Below are positions 48,299 through 60,679 of a DNA stretch of 64,000 nt, piece after piece; position 1 is the first letter of the stretch, and every line of letters starts with the position of its first letter. The stretch is from Gigantopelta aegis (lineage: Eukaryota; Mollusca; Gastropoda; Neomphalida; Peltospiridae), in contig NC_054713.1 in the NCBI RefSeq assembly GCF_016097555.1, positions 40,788,793 to 40,852,792 of the forward strand, read 5' to 3'. The notes below the pieces were generated by a model, which did no database searches, was not told the origin of the DNA, and worked only from the letters and a program-made list of their open reading frames with translations. The translations under genes were made by a program, and so were the position numbers.

Positions 48299-48353
<55 letters not shown>
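48299..48353 (+). repeat. CA microsatellite
   Basis: About 27 CA units. Confidence 0.9.
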
Positions 48354-48355
<2 letters not shown>

Positions 48356-49198
48356 TGCAAATAAATATAAAATAATTAATTAATTAATTACATTTATTCA
48401 CTAGACGTTTGATTCCATGATTAATTCACACAAGTTAAAGGGTGCGGTGGGGTGGGGTGATATTATTAGTAAAGTGAAAATAGTCCTGGAGTTTATAAAG
48501 GGGTATGTACGGTAATGGATCCATATCGAATTTTATAATTACAGAAGTAGTTACGTCACGATGATAATTGTAGACTGATAAATATATGCTATTACAAGAT
48601 CGTAGCAGGAATCGTTCAAATTGCAATTACAGGTTATGGGGAAGTATAAATTTACCTTAATAATGGAGCGGAATAGGATTCGTTTGACCTAAATAACAAT
48701 TAAAGACTACTGACGGATCCAGTAAATTGATTACTGGTTAATAATATGTAACTACAAGGGAACAGCTGGATCGTAATTTCTCCGATGAAATTTATGTCAC
48801 TCTTGATGGGCGTGGACAATAGCCCCGCCCACTCCACGTGTTGCACGTTTTAAACATTTAATTAAAGAGAACTTGATCACAGGTGTTTGGCGCAAATATT
48901 AGCGGCCGTATGTGATGTTTTAAAAACTAGTCCTAATTGGGACAATCCAGGTACACATTTTTGGCGATATATTCGCAAGGGCGGTTCCAGAAATAGAATA
49001 TTTAACACCTCCGCCCCCTTCCTCTGAATATTTTGAAATTTTATTCGATTCTAGATCTAAACAGATGGTGGATCAATGAAATTGGTGAAACGGGGGTAAT
49101 TTTTTAAAAAGTTTTTACTGGGTGAAATGGTCCCCCACCCCTCCTCCCCTCCACCATTCTCTGGCTGTTGTTATCCACATTAGCAGCAAACAAGCTGT
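48354..49198. other. Intergenic, nothing recognised
   Basis: A TTAA run lies near 48378. No exon or SINE. Confidence 0.35.
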
Positions 49199-49812
49199 TA
49201 TGCTTGGGACGTAGGATCGAATCTCGTTGGTGGATCCATTCTTTAATTGGCTTCCCCGCCTCCACCATCCAAATCAGTGCACCACAGCAACCGGTCTATG
49301 TGTTTTTGTCTTTGGTAAAGTGCATATAAAAGATCCCTTGCTACTAATAGAAAAACAAATGTAGTGGATTTCATCAGAAAGAAAGGTTTATTTAACGATG
49401 CACTCCACACATTTTATTTACGGTTATATGGCGTCAAACATATTGTTAAGGACCACACAGATAATGAGAGAGGAAATCCGCTGTTGCCACTTCATGGGCT
49501 ACTTTCTTCGATTAGCAGCAAGGGATTTTTTATGTGCATCATCCCTCAGACTGGGTAGTACATACCACGGCCTTTGATATACCAGTCGCGGTGCACTGGC
49601 TGAAACGAGAAATAGCCCACTGGGCCCACCGACAGGGATCGATCCCAGACCGACCGCACAGCGAGCGAGCGCTGTACCACTGTGCCGCGTCCCGCAACTC
49701 CGGATTTCATCTGAAGACTGCGTGTCAGAAATACCAAATGTTTGACATCCAATAGCCGATAATTAATTAATGTGCTCTAGTGATCTCGATAATCAAAACA
49801 AACTTTAATTTG
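49199..49812 (+). mobile_element. SINE-D interrupted by an A/B SINE
   Basis: GTTATGCTTGGGACGTAGG to GTGGATTTCATC, then resuming GGATTTCATCTGAAGACTG to AATCAAAACAAACTTTAA. Confidence 0.82.
49376..49701 (-). mobile_element. A/B chimeric SINE nested in SINE-D
   Basis: Full-length minus copy flanked by the perfect 10-bp duplication GGATTTCATC at 49366-49375 and 49702-49711. The chimera is therefore a unit that mobilises as such. Confidence 0.88.
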
Positions 49813-50024
49813 GTATGCCAGTCGTAAACCATTTGTTAGTGGACTACTTTTAGGAAGAAAAGAAGAAACAAAGAAAGAAGGAAAAAGACAAACAACAATT
49901 TTTCGCAGTTTTAAATTATTATTTTTTATCTATATATACAAGTAAAACTAAGCAACAAATTAATAGTTTAATAAAGTCATTAACTTTATTTTTGTAAGGT
50001 AGTATTATTTTACTATAGTAATTA

Positions 50025-50108
50025 CCAAATGTTTGACATCCAATAACCGATGATTAATTAATCAATGTGCTCTAGTTGTGTTGTTAAACAAAACAAACCA
50101 AACAAACT
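50025..50108 (+). mobile_element. SINE-A tail fragment
   Basis: ATTACCAAATGTTTGACATC to GTTGTTAAACAAAACAAACC; a 5'-truncated copy of about 80 bp. Confidence 0.78.
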
Positions 50109-51080
50109 TGTTTTCTACTATAGTCCTGTAATGGCAGATGCGAAACGGAGGCTACGAATTTGGCTTTTAAAGCCCTATGATGGTGTTGCGTTTATTTCTG
50201 TCATTTTTAACCGTCTGAAGTCGCCACAGGGCTTTTGACAGGACGCCAAAATAAACCACTGTCCGTGATGAAAATTTGAGCGATCCTAAAATGAGTGTGT
50301 CAATATCGTGAATGGCCCGAACCGGCACTTAGTCTGTTTAACGTGTGGGTTATTACTGTACACCTACACCCAACGCTACCCATTGGTCAACCGGTGTACG
50401 CATATTGAATTTATTCATACCCAGGGTACATATACACACACATTCACAAATAAATTGTATCTACATTTCAACTCTGACCAGCGGGAGATTCCATTCATTT
50501 TTTTTCCCTACCATATCGCCGAATGAAATACCTCGACTTGACAGACATTATGCAGAGATAGCTACGAATTCACAACCGCGACGATTGAAGCATTAAGTGG
50601 AGCTATCTCCCCTTTTTACGACCGCTGATCCATCCATCCATTCGGTCGAAACCTTTTTTTTTTTTTTTTGGTCCATCCGTCGTCGACTGTGCCGGGTAAT
50701 TATTTGACAATGCGCGCATTTATCCTCGCTGCGGGAGTTAATAGTTTCCTTGGCTGATACCGTCTCCCTTTTGTCTGTGTGAAGGACCCGAAGGGGCGAT
50801 CTGACGGATGAGTGGCCCGAGAATGGAATACTTGTGTACCCAGTATACTGGTGGCACGGTGTTATATACCTGTGTACAGGTGAGAGTGTCGTGGATACCT
50901 GTGTACAGGTGCGCTAGTGATGATGGTTGAACCAGTCGAGTTTGTCTCTCATCTCCCGGAGTTATTATTTACCTTTCAGCGAGAACATTGAAACAGAACG
51001 TGGTCATTGGACGGCTGCACCTGACGAACTTTACCTGGATAATCAACAGGTGAGAGACTTCAAAGGTTGAGGTGGACAAT

Positions 51081-51081
<1 letters not shown>
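50109..51081. other. Intergenic, nothing recognised
   Basis: ACCTGTGTACAGGTG occurs twice, at about 50868-50882 and 50898-50912. No gene assigned. Confidence 0.35.

Positions 51082-51160
<79 letters not shown>
51082..51160 (+). repeat. GA microsatellite
   Basis: About 39 GA units. Confidence 0.92.
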
Positions 51161-51163
<3 letters not shown>

Positions 51164-52499
51164 AGGGAGGGGGTAGGGATAAAGTGTGGGTTGGGATGGA
51201 AAGAGGAGAGACAGATAATTGCGTTTATTTTGCAAAGCTGTTTATTGCACGTTTGGCAATCGTTATATTTCTTCAGTAAGGATAATTATTTATATCATGC
51301 AAATAATGGAACAATTAATTTATTATTTGCATTGTTGGCAAACATTAATTTATGGAATCGATGTTCTTACAATATCTTGAAACGAAATGAAACGTTGTTT
51401 AATGTGTGTGTATTTAAAATATAAAGCATAACTACTATGTGCACTTTGCACGGGATTAATGTTCGTATAGCAATATTCATGAAAAAGGATTTGATATTAT
51501 AAAATTGTATCTAAAGAAAATAAACTGTCTACTGTATATTGCATGCGTTATAAAATCAACGTTAATATAAATAGTTTTTAATATAAAAATTAACAGAATA
51601 AATTATATTTTAAATACAAATGTCTAATTATATATATATATATGCAAATTAATTTTTCTTTATTTAGATATATATAACACCGCTGAGGGCAAAGTAGACA
51701 AATGTGCAATTTTAGTAACGTAGAATAGGCCTAATGTATCAAAAACTATATCGCTATTATTCTGAATTAATGTAGACCAAATATGCATTAAAAAACATTA
51801 ATTTAATTTGTTCATAGAACTAAACAAAAATTGTTAACAACGTCATTTTTAATATAAGTCATACAGTATTTAGTTTTTATAAAATATTTTATTCCGCGAA
51901 ATACGTATAATGTTCAGTTGGTTGGACAAACAGCGGTCATTTTGTTTCGTTTCTCAGTGCAAATGCCTTCAAAACAAATATAACACTCCAACCCTCAATC
52001 CCAAACAACAACATAAAACAAAGCAAAACAAAAACGAAAAAATAAGTGAGGGGGGGGGGGGGGGGGGGGGGGTGCTTTTTTTTTTTAAATTCACATTAAA
52101 TAAAGAAATCAACCACAATATTAATACCAGAATAATAAGTATTTGTCTTCATATAAAAACTACTTATAACTTTAACACAACAAAATAAACATAAAATGAA
52201 AGAAAAAAAACCCCGCAAACTCTGATACACACTGATTTACATTACCACTACATGTAAAGGTCGTATATCAGAGCGAATGATATCAATTTCTCACAGTAAC
52301 CACCTCAAACACCAGCCAATAAAATATCTCGTTGTAATGAAATCTGTCAAGAACAAACACGGCGCTGGCAGGTTGTAATTCTAACCCGCTGACCTGTGGC
52401 AGCCATAGCTTGCTTCTTCTCAAGTGTCTGACATTGAACGAAGAGCAAATTCTGTATAACAACTTAGACTTTGTTACTGCATGTGTATTACTTCTCATT
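51161..52499. other. Intergenic, very AT-rich
   Basis: A poly-G tract lies at 52049-52072. No SINE or coding match recognised across 1.3 kb. Confidence 0.4.
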
Positions 52500-52872
52500 T
52501 CATAGTGTTCTTTCTTCTTCATCTCTTCCTCCTCCTCCTACTACTAATGTGTCTTCTTCCTCTAATTCTTCCTCTTCTTCTCGATCTATTATTTTTCTAC
52601 TTCTACTGTTTCGTCTACTTTTCCTACTGTTTCGTCTACTTCTACTTCACCTACTGTTTCGTCTACTACCTCTTCTACTGCTTCGTCTACTTCTACTTCT
52701 CCTACTATTTTTTCTATTTCTACCTCTCCTACTGTTTCGTCTACTTCTACTGCTTCGTCTACTTCTACTGCTTCGTCTACTTCTACTTATATTACTTCTA
52801 ATTAGTCTTCTTCTTCCTCTAATTATTCTATTTTTCTTCTAATTCTTCTTCTTCTACTACTACTACTACTAT

Positions 52873-52904
<32 letters not shown>

Positions 52905-52975
52905 TTATTATTACTACTACTTTTTCTACTATTTGTTATTATTATTATTATTATACTTCTCTTTATCTTCTATTT
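52500..52975 (+). repeat. TTC/CTA pyrimidine minisatellite
   Basis: The motif TACTGTTTCGTCTACTTC recurs at about 15-60 bp spacing, followed by ACT and ATT triplet runs. Confidence 0.82.
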
Positions 52976-53204
52976 CGTCTTCCCTTGCTACAGCTTCTAC
53001 CGATACTGATACTAAAATAATATTTTGTCAATGCATCAACAATGATAGACGAATATAGATTTACAAATAATGTAGTTTACTATATTGCAAGACTTATTTC
53101 TGTTCCTGTTTGTCTGCTTGTCTATCTCTTCTTTTCCTACCCCCTCTATCCATCTCTCTCTGCCTCGCTCTCTTTATCTATCTGTCTCTTTATCTATCTG
53201 TCTC

Positions 53205-53212
53205 TCTCTCTA

Positions 53213-53305
<93 letters not shown>
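53205..53305 (+). repeat. CT microsatellite
   Basis: About 45 CT units after an interrupted TCTATCTG lead-in. Confidence 0.92.
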
Positions 53306-53310
<5 letters not shown>

Positions 53311-53937
53311 ATGTAGAAATGTAGGTAGAAATTGAATTTTAACTATGGGCATGGTGATGTAGTTTTACCTTCGGGATTTATATGTTTTGTTATCATTTCA
53401 GAACTGTTGTATGGTACGCTGAACTAAGCTTAAAAGAAAGTCGTGAACGTTGCGACAGACACATAGATCGGCAGCCAGACAGGTATAGACAAACAGACAC
53501 ATAGATAGATAGATAGATAGATAGTAGGTATTCTAATTCTAATTTAAAACTTTAATAGGTTAGGTATTCATTTCATTTGTAACAGTTTCAGCACCTCTGC
53601 ATGTATTTCTTACTTCAGTACTGTTAGTTATCAAAAAGGATGGACCAAACAAACAAAACATTTTTGAAAAGAAATCATATCTGAATGATCAACTGCAGAA
53701 TTTTCAGTACTAGAATTGTAAAATGGATAAACACTTTTATCGTCAGAAGTGAAAGTTCTAGAGGATTGCCGATTGGTCGCCTTCTTGTTGTCCAAGCCAT
53801 TGTCTTTGCCAATACGACCTAGAGATGGTCGCCACTCGTCGTGATGGGATGATGGATTAACGTGTGTGTCCTTCTGTCAGAGGAGGCCATGCTTGTCTGA
53901 ATGTCTGATCAAACATGAGACAGTGTGTCCTCCCTTG
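53306..53937. other. Intergenic; short ATAG repeat
   Basis: ATAG units lie at 53503-53525. Nothing else. Confidence 0.35.
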
Positions 53938-54480
53938 AGAGATATGGCAGTTCCCACAGCAAGATTTGTCCATCGAGCAGACGTCAGAAGATTTCCAACG
54001 TTCCCGCGACTAGATTCGTCCATCGAGCAGACGTCAGACGATTTCCAACGTTCCCACGCCACGAATCTTCCATCGAGCAGACGTCAGAAGATTTCCAACG
54101 TTCCCGCGACTAGATTCGTCCATCGAGCAGACGTCGGAAGATTTGCAACGTTCTCGCGACTAGATTCGAGCAGTTCCTACATCACGATTCTTCTAGCAAT
54201 CAGACGTCCGAAGATTCCCAACGTTCCCACGACTAGAATCTTCCATTGCTTTGTTTCCACATCTATATTCTTTTATCAAACCAACGTCTAGTTTTCCAAC
54301 GTTCCCACGCCAAGAATCTTCCATTGCTTTGTTTCCACATCTATATTCTTTTATCAAACCAACGTCTACACTTTTCAAAAGTTACCACGCCAAGAATCTT
54401 CCATTGCTTTGTTTCCACATCTATATTCTTTTATCAAACCAACGTCCCCACGCCAAGAACTTTCCAACATGCAGTTCCTA
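53938..54480 (+). repeat. Compound minisatellite, 50-bp and 75-bp units
   Basis: Left part: units of about 50-60 bp on TTCCAACGTTCCCGCGACTA and TCCATCGAGCAGACGTCAG. Right part: three copies of about 60-75 bp on TCTTCCATTGCTTTGTTTCC and CTTTTATCAAACCAACGTC. Both share the CATC..C-ACGTC skeleton. Confidence 0.85.
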
Positions 54481-55210
54481 AACTACGATTCTTCTATGAT
54501 AACATTTCCAAATAAATATTGTTCATCATGTTTCAAAGTCAAAATGCTTCCATCAAAACGTTCAAACATCCATATTATGACATAAATAGAGAATAATACA
54601 CGAGCATCCGTTGGAGATGATTTATCTGACAGCAAGTGGTTACAAATGTGTCTATCGAGCGAAGGCTAGTTAGATACTTTTGGATATCACGAGTAGCGAG
54701 ATATAAATCGTATTCAACAGGCACAAGTGTATTATTTTATTTCTTACACGCCTTTAAAATGCCATTTTTATATTAGTTTTCTACCGGAACCTAAAGTGGA
54801 TATAAGTACGTTAACGGCGTTTACAGTATTATAGTTTTTGTTTCAAAGTGAAGATTCCTTAATCAAACAATTCACGTCATTATTCTTCAATCAAATAGTT
54901 TTCAAATGACGATTCTTCCAAGAAAGAGTTGATACATGGAACGTTTTCTTTTATTCAGATCCCACATCAGTGTTATTCCATTACCCAGTTACCATTCTTC
55001 CAGCAGACGTTTCACATATTACTATCTCTATGACATGGAATTCCTTAGATAGATATTCGTCCTTTGTATAGTTGTAATATCAATAGTATTTAATCAGTTA
55101 GTTAAAACGTCAATATTCTTCCATCAAATGTGTTCACACATCAATAATATTAGGCCCTATTCCGTCAAACATTTGCCACATTATTATTATTCCGTCAAAC
55201 AGTTCACACA
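54481..55210 (+). repeat. Decayed continuation of the minisatellite
   Basis: The core ATTCTTCCATCAAA with CAGTTC/CACATC spacers recurs at irregular intervals, for example near 55109, with a related TATTCCGTCAAAC motif near 55188. Confidence 0.55.
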
Positions 55211-55236
55211 TCAAACCAAAATCTTAATACTTTATT

Positions 55237-55557
55237 TTTACACCTTGACCCCTGCGCATGCTGTAACCTCACCGTGGTGCAGGGGTGTAACATTCTCTTT
55301 GAGAATGGCCAATACAGTACAAATCCCCTTGTTTTCTTCGAGATGCAATTGAAATTTTGAGTAAAAGTCAGTATCTATCTGTGATATTTGTATTTTTGCA
55401 CAGTTCTTTACACTGTTTGTATTTAAATCTCGAATTTTTATATTGATGTTGATCATCACTTTATTTGTTTGCATTACCATAGTTTGACACCCAATAGCCG
55501 ATGTATTTTTCGTGCTGGGGTGTCGTTAAACATTCATTCCTTCATTCATTCATTTAC
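55237..55557 (+). mobile_element. SINE-like family F
   Basis: Head CCTGCGCATGCTGTAACCTC, a CATTCTCTTTGAGAATG mini-hairpin, tail GGGTGTCGTTAAACATTC then ATTC repeats. A 3' fragment of the family is also at about 59010-59105. Confidence 0.78.
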
Positions 55558-56058
55558 ATCTTGAAAACCGGATTCATATCCGGAACGTGGATTTGTACCA
55601 AACACATGATCTTCAGTGATGACGCGGTTTTGTAGCAACATTACAGCTCGAGAAGAACACTAACAGATGACTATCAAACAAATACCGTAGATCCATATGT
55701 ATATACGTTGTCACATTAGTTCATCCAAAGTGCACATAAGAAAATATGTGACGATTGAACAGCACAATAACATTTTAGGAGATTTTAGGACATTCACCAA
55801 ATTACACCCAAAAGATTCTTCTAGAAGTTTGATTTTTGCTAAAGCAGACAATTCTAGAACACAGGCTTTCTGAGAAATCCGTTTTCTCATACCCGATAGT
55901 CCTATATTGAAGGGTTTTTTTTAGGAACTAGAGTTCTGTCAAACGTTTTTCCTTTAATACGTTTTGGTGAAGCAGGTTGTTTTAGAAATTATGTTTGGTA
56001 AACCACATACATGTAGTGATGTTGTTCTGTTGAGTGAAGCATGCGTTGTCATATTAGT

Positions 56059-56061
<3 letters not shown>
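55558..56061. other. Intergenic, nothing recognised
   Basis: ATATTAGTTCATC (near 56055) and CACATTAGTTCATC (near 55713) are local echoes. No gene. Confidence 0.35.

Positions 56062-56138
<77 letters not shown>
56062..56138 (+). repeat. CT microsatellite
   Basis: CT run with one interruption, immediately adjoining a SINE-C tail. Confidence 0.9.
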
Positions 56139-56141
<3 letters not shown>

Positions 56142-56395
56142 TTCGTGCTTATATCTAATTAAGGTTCAAGCACGCTGCCCTTGGGCACACACCACAGATA
56201 CCTGGGATGTTTGTCCAGGACAGTGGGTTAGTTGTTAGTTGTTAGCGAGAGAGAAGGGAGTGTAGTGGTCTTACACGTACCCATTGAGTCGTTAAAACTC
56301 ACTCTGGGTGGGAGCCGGTACCGGGCTGCGAACCCTGTACCTACCAGCCTTATGTCCGACGACTTAACGACGACACCACCGATGTCGGTAGTTCA
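56139..56395 (-). mobile_element. SINE-C
   Basis: Minus copy from TTCGTGCTTATATC to the head CACCACCGATGTCGG. Confidence 0.86.
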
Positions 56396-56900
56396 ATTAA
56401 AGTGCACGTAAGAAGATCTTTGATAACTGGACGACATATTTCATTTATTTGGCGACTTTTCTCAGGGTGTACGGGCTGTCTCCATGGTAACATACACGCA
56501 TGAGACAGTGTGTCCTCCCTCAGACTTTGTGTTGCCACTAGCAACTAGACGTCAACCTTCTGCCACCTGTCGTGTTTCTAAGTCCACCGCGTTACAGTAT
56601 AACAGAGTAAGTACATAAGAAGTACATAATAGGTACGTAATAAGGGTAAGTACATAATAATAATAATACTCGATCATTATTAATAGTTGGGTTTTTTGTG
56701 AGGGTTTTTGTGTGTTGATTTTCTTCTTTGCTTCTGTTTGTTTGTTGTTGTTTTTGTTTGTTTTGTTTTTGGTTGGGGGTTTTTGGGGGGTGGGGTGGGG
56801 AGTTGTAAATAGGTAGGTATAATTTTTGCATATTCTTTTAAAAATATGAAGCATCTCAGATATAATATTACAAACTGGAAGATTTATTTTATGTATGGAC
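56396..56900. other. Intergenic, nothing recognised
   Basis: A GT-rich low-complexity patch lies at 56690-56805. Confidence 0.35.
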
Positions 56901-57312
56901 TTAAAGGCGCTCAATCACGGATTTAGTGGGCCTTATTTCTCTAAATATGGATTATAAATGGAAATTACATTCATTTGGAATACCAAACCTAGTTATTGTA
57001 TGATCCAAAACATTTTAATTGAACTACGATCGGGGGAATTCCGTGACACGCTTCATTTTTAAAATTTGGAAGTCTTCTTGTGAAAAGTCATGAAAAATAC
57101 GGCGAAACAAACTCGTAGTGATGAGGCTATATATACGACAACCGTATAATGTATTTTTGAATTTTATATAAACAACCGCCGTGTATAGAGACTTGGCAAA
57201 TGAGGGCCGGCTATATACATGGCAAATAATAAAAAATATATTATTTCATGACGAAAATAACTGAATACGCCGAAATAAAATAATAAACAGTCGGAACATG
57301 GACTCACCATTT

Positions 57313-57325
57313 ATTATTATTGTTA

Positions 57326-57383
<58 letters not shown>
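57313..57383 (+). repeat. ATT triplet microsatellite
   Basis: Nearly pure ATT/TTA run. Confidence 0.9.
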
Positions 57384-57833
57384 CAGGCGCGTGTGCATGG
57401 AATTTAGCAGGGATAGAGTCTAGACGGTTACAACGCTATAGTGCTTGGTTCAAAAACGGATAACATGTTCTCCAGTGTCACTAATGTGGCATACGACCAG
57501 TCAGTCGTTTTTCGTTAACCGTTTGCAAATTATTTTGACTAATTCGCAAAGTGGTCATTCGGTTTAATGTATAGCGTGAAAAAAATGAAAAAAGTATAGG
57601 GGCCTACTGTCGCATGTTTTACCATCCAAAGGTTGGCTTAATTATTACTTAACCCAGTTGAATCCAGTTCTACGTGCTGGGACAAGTTCAGCCTGCTGTT
57701 TGTGCGTGTGTGCAAGCACATGTCATGTCATGTCATAGGGTTTTACGTGCACATTCAGAACAAGCTGTTGTAGCGCACGCCTGTCGTGGGCACAAGAGCC
57801 GGCCTTGGCCGGCTCCTCCGTCCATGACAGGAA

Positions 57834-57834
57834 A

Positions 57835-57867
<33 letters not shown>
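57834..57867 (+). repeat. Poly-G tract
   Basis: About 33 G. Confidence 0.9.
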
Positions 57868-58252
57868 GGAGGGACCGCCTGCACTGGCAGGTGCAAGGGA
57901 GAACCAGCAGCCCGATCAAATCGGTAGCAGGCGGGTGGGGTAGGTGGTGGTGCTACGGAATTTCAATGGAGCAGTCAAATGCCAAAGAGAAAAGGGTGCG
58001 CAATTTTGATTGAGGGAATTTGGCGCAATTTTGAACGGTCGGTCGAAAAGTAAATGGCCGATCTAATATAGGTTTTGATATTAGTGAATCGAGAGTAGCT
58101 CGTTAATTTTAGACCTTTACGATGCTGTGGTATCTCCCTAGGTTGCCCATAGGGCCCTTATAAAGCACGTTAATCTTGTATGTGTATAGCCACCTCCCAT
58201 AGATAAAACATCGCCCCTCCACACTAAAACCACCCCAAAAAGGTAGTAGTAG

Positions 58253-58325
58253 GCTAATAATAATAATAATAATTATAATAATAATAACTGTGTATTATTA
58301 TTTTTATTATTATTATTATTATTAC
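58253..58325 (+). repeat. AAT and ATT triplet repeats in inverted order
   Basis: TAATAATAATAAT and TTATTATTATTATT lie about 30 bp apart and can pair. Confidence 0.8.
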
Positions 58326-59851
58326 ATATATTATAATATTGGTAAAATCACGTCGCGGTGGGGTGGGTGGGGGCGGTTGTTACAGAAACATTACATAAAT
58401 TTAGAAAGGAACCCGGGAGTCGTCTGAGCGTTACTGGTATAAAAAATATGTATTTTGAGTTTATTGCCCCTTGCAATTTTGCGCATTTGAAATATGACTA
58501 AATACAGAAAAATAACATTTTAGTAATACAGTGCATTTTTTTGCGTTAAAATTAACTTTTTAAAAAGTGTACGTAAGGAGCCTCAAAATTGCAATCGGTT
58601 TAAAATTATTACGTTCAAGCCCTGTTGTTAGTACGTGTACTGTCCGCAGTTAGTTTCTTTATTATTAATATTTTTCAGTGCTGTAGGGGCAATATTATGC
58701 TATTCATGTGTCTATGGAAACCGTTCACAAAAAGGTCCGCTAGATTCATATACTCCCCCCCCCCCTCCCCTGTTCAGAAAACGTACTGTTCGTATAGTAC
58801 TTAGTATGCATTCCTCCTGTTCCAGATGGTTCGGTAATATGGATAAGTCGAGTACTTATTTACCGCCTATATACGTTTTTGCTGTGAATATAGCCAGCCG
58901 TCGTTCGCGGTTGCTATACACACGTATATATAGTCACATCGTATATAAACACCGTCTAGATCAGAGTGTTCTTTAAAAATGTAACAGTTCCTATTCCAAG
59001 TCAGCTTGCATTACCATAGTTTATAATGTATTTTTTTCGTGCTGGGGTGTGTAAACATTCATTCATTCATTCATTCAATTCATTCATTCATTCATTCATT
59101 CCTTCATTCCAAGTCAGCTGTTATGGCATATTTTACATATTAATGAATTTAATAAGGTGGAAAATGAAGGTGTTTGTGATCTAGATGTTTAGAGTTTTTA
59201 GCGTACGATTAACGATAAATTTACCTATAGATGCAAAGGCCTAACTAGTCGGGATTGTCGACGTTTAACATGCTTCTGTTAATAAAATAAATTAATATAT
59301 AAGCTTATTATCATCCAGTAATAATTTTTATTAACTTATTTTCATTGTTGGTTTTTTCTATTTACCCTACGTCGCAGAGGACGGTCAAGCGTTCTCGTTA
59401 CACAAGCTTGGTAAATCGTTTTGACACTGCGGTTATTCAGGGATTGCCCATCACGTGACTACAAAAATAATACGTCACACCTCTTCGCTCCAAATAGCCG
59501 TTATTTTTTTTTTAATTGTGGACCGTTGACATAATTCAATTATTTTTAAAAAATATTAGTAATAAGTGGGTTATGTTAGTTATGTAGATGGTTAAATAAA
59601 GTACTTTTAGCGACAAATCAACTGTATATATTTTCAGATCATACTTTGTTAGGTCATTAATTAGGTCAATCATCCGTGACAGAGCGCCTTTAAGACTCGA
59701 GAACCCAGATTCATCAAACTTCTAGCGCGTGTCAAAGTCACACGGAGACACTGCTGTGAGCATATGAGACATTAGACCACTCAAGAACACGCAAGAACCC
59801 ATCGAGCATGTGGATATGAATATTACAAACGAGAAACCTGGACATTTGAAC

Positions 59852-60225
59852 TAGGTTTTTGTTTAACGACACCACTAGAACACATTGATTTATTAATAAT
59901 CGGCTATTGGATGTCAAACACTTGGTAATTTAGACATACAGTCTTAGAGAGGAAACCCGTTACATTTTTTTCCATTACTAGCAAGGGATATTTTATATGC
60001 ACCATCCCACTGACAGGATACCACATACCACGGCCTTTAATATACCAGTCGTGCTGCACTGGCAAATCTAATAGCCGATGATTAATATATCAATGTGCTC
60101 TAGTGGTATCGTTAAACAAAGCAAACGTCTGCTGCACTGGCTGGAACGAGAAATAGTCCAATGGTATCACCGACGAGGATCGATCCCAAACCGACCGCGC
60201 ATCAAGTGAGCACTTTACCACTGGA
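59852..60225 (-). mobile_element. SINE-A, full length, interrupted by a mini-insertion
   Basis: Tail GTTTAACGACACCACTAG at left; head GATCGATCCCAAACCGACC at right. It is split at 60063 by 66 bp of extra DNA. Confidence 0.88.
60064..60129 (+). mobile_element. 66-bp SINE-A tail insertion with 12-bp target duplication
   Basis: Contains ATAGCCGATGATTAATATAT, CAATGTGCTCTAGTGG and ATCGTTAAACAAAGC in the opposite orientation to its host SINE. It is flanked by perfect TGCTGCACTGGC copies at 60052-60063 and 60130-60141. It is an extremely 5'-truncated retroinsertion. Confidence 0.88.
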
Positions 60226-60282
60226 ACTAGAAGTATCACATAGTGTTTAAATTAGGAGATGATGCACCTTTAACATGGTTTG

Positions 60283-60679
60283 TTTGTTTTTGTTTTATTT
60301 AACGACGCCACTAGAGCACATTGATTTTTTTATCTTATCATCGGCTATTGGACGTCAAACATATGGTCATTCTGACACTGGTTTTTTTAGAGGAAACTCG
60401 CTGTCGCCACATAGGCTACTCTCTTACGACAGGCAGCAAGGGATCTTTTATTTGCGCTTCCCACAGGCAGAATAGCACAAACCATGGCCTTTGTTGAACC
60501 AGTTATGGATCACTGGTCAGTGCAAGTGGTTTACAACTACCCATTGAGCCTTGCGGAGCACTCACTCAGGGTTTGGAGTCGGTATCTGGATTAAAAATCC
60601 CATGCCTCGACTGGGATCCGAACCCAGTACCTACCAGCCTGTAGACCGATGGCCTAACCGCTACGCCACCGAGGCCGGT
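60283..60679 (-). mobile_element. SINE-B with variant tail
   Basis: The tail variant (AACGACGCCACTAGAGCAC) is shared with the copy at 1010-1406 and marks a B subfamily. Head at right CCACCGAGGCCGG. Confidence 0.88.

Larger units (their letters stand above)
56901..59693. mobile_element. 2.8-kb terminal-inverted-repeat element
   Basis: TTAAAGGCGCTCAATCACGG at 56901 mirrors the reverse complement of CCGTGACAGAGCGCCTTTAA ending at 59693, with two mismatches over about 22 bp. The terminal TTAA could be the target duplication. The interior is AT-rich and holds (ATT)n, poly-G and a family F tail. I recognise no transposase, so it is a nonautonomous or gutted DNA transposon; alternatively two separate short MITEs could be juxtaposed. 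Confidence 0.6.

Noticed and set aside
58635-58976. 113-codon frame with hydrophobic N terminus
   Set aside because: GTG start, lies inside the candidate TIR element, contains a poly-Pro stretch from a C run; no transposase motif.
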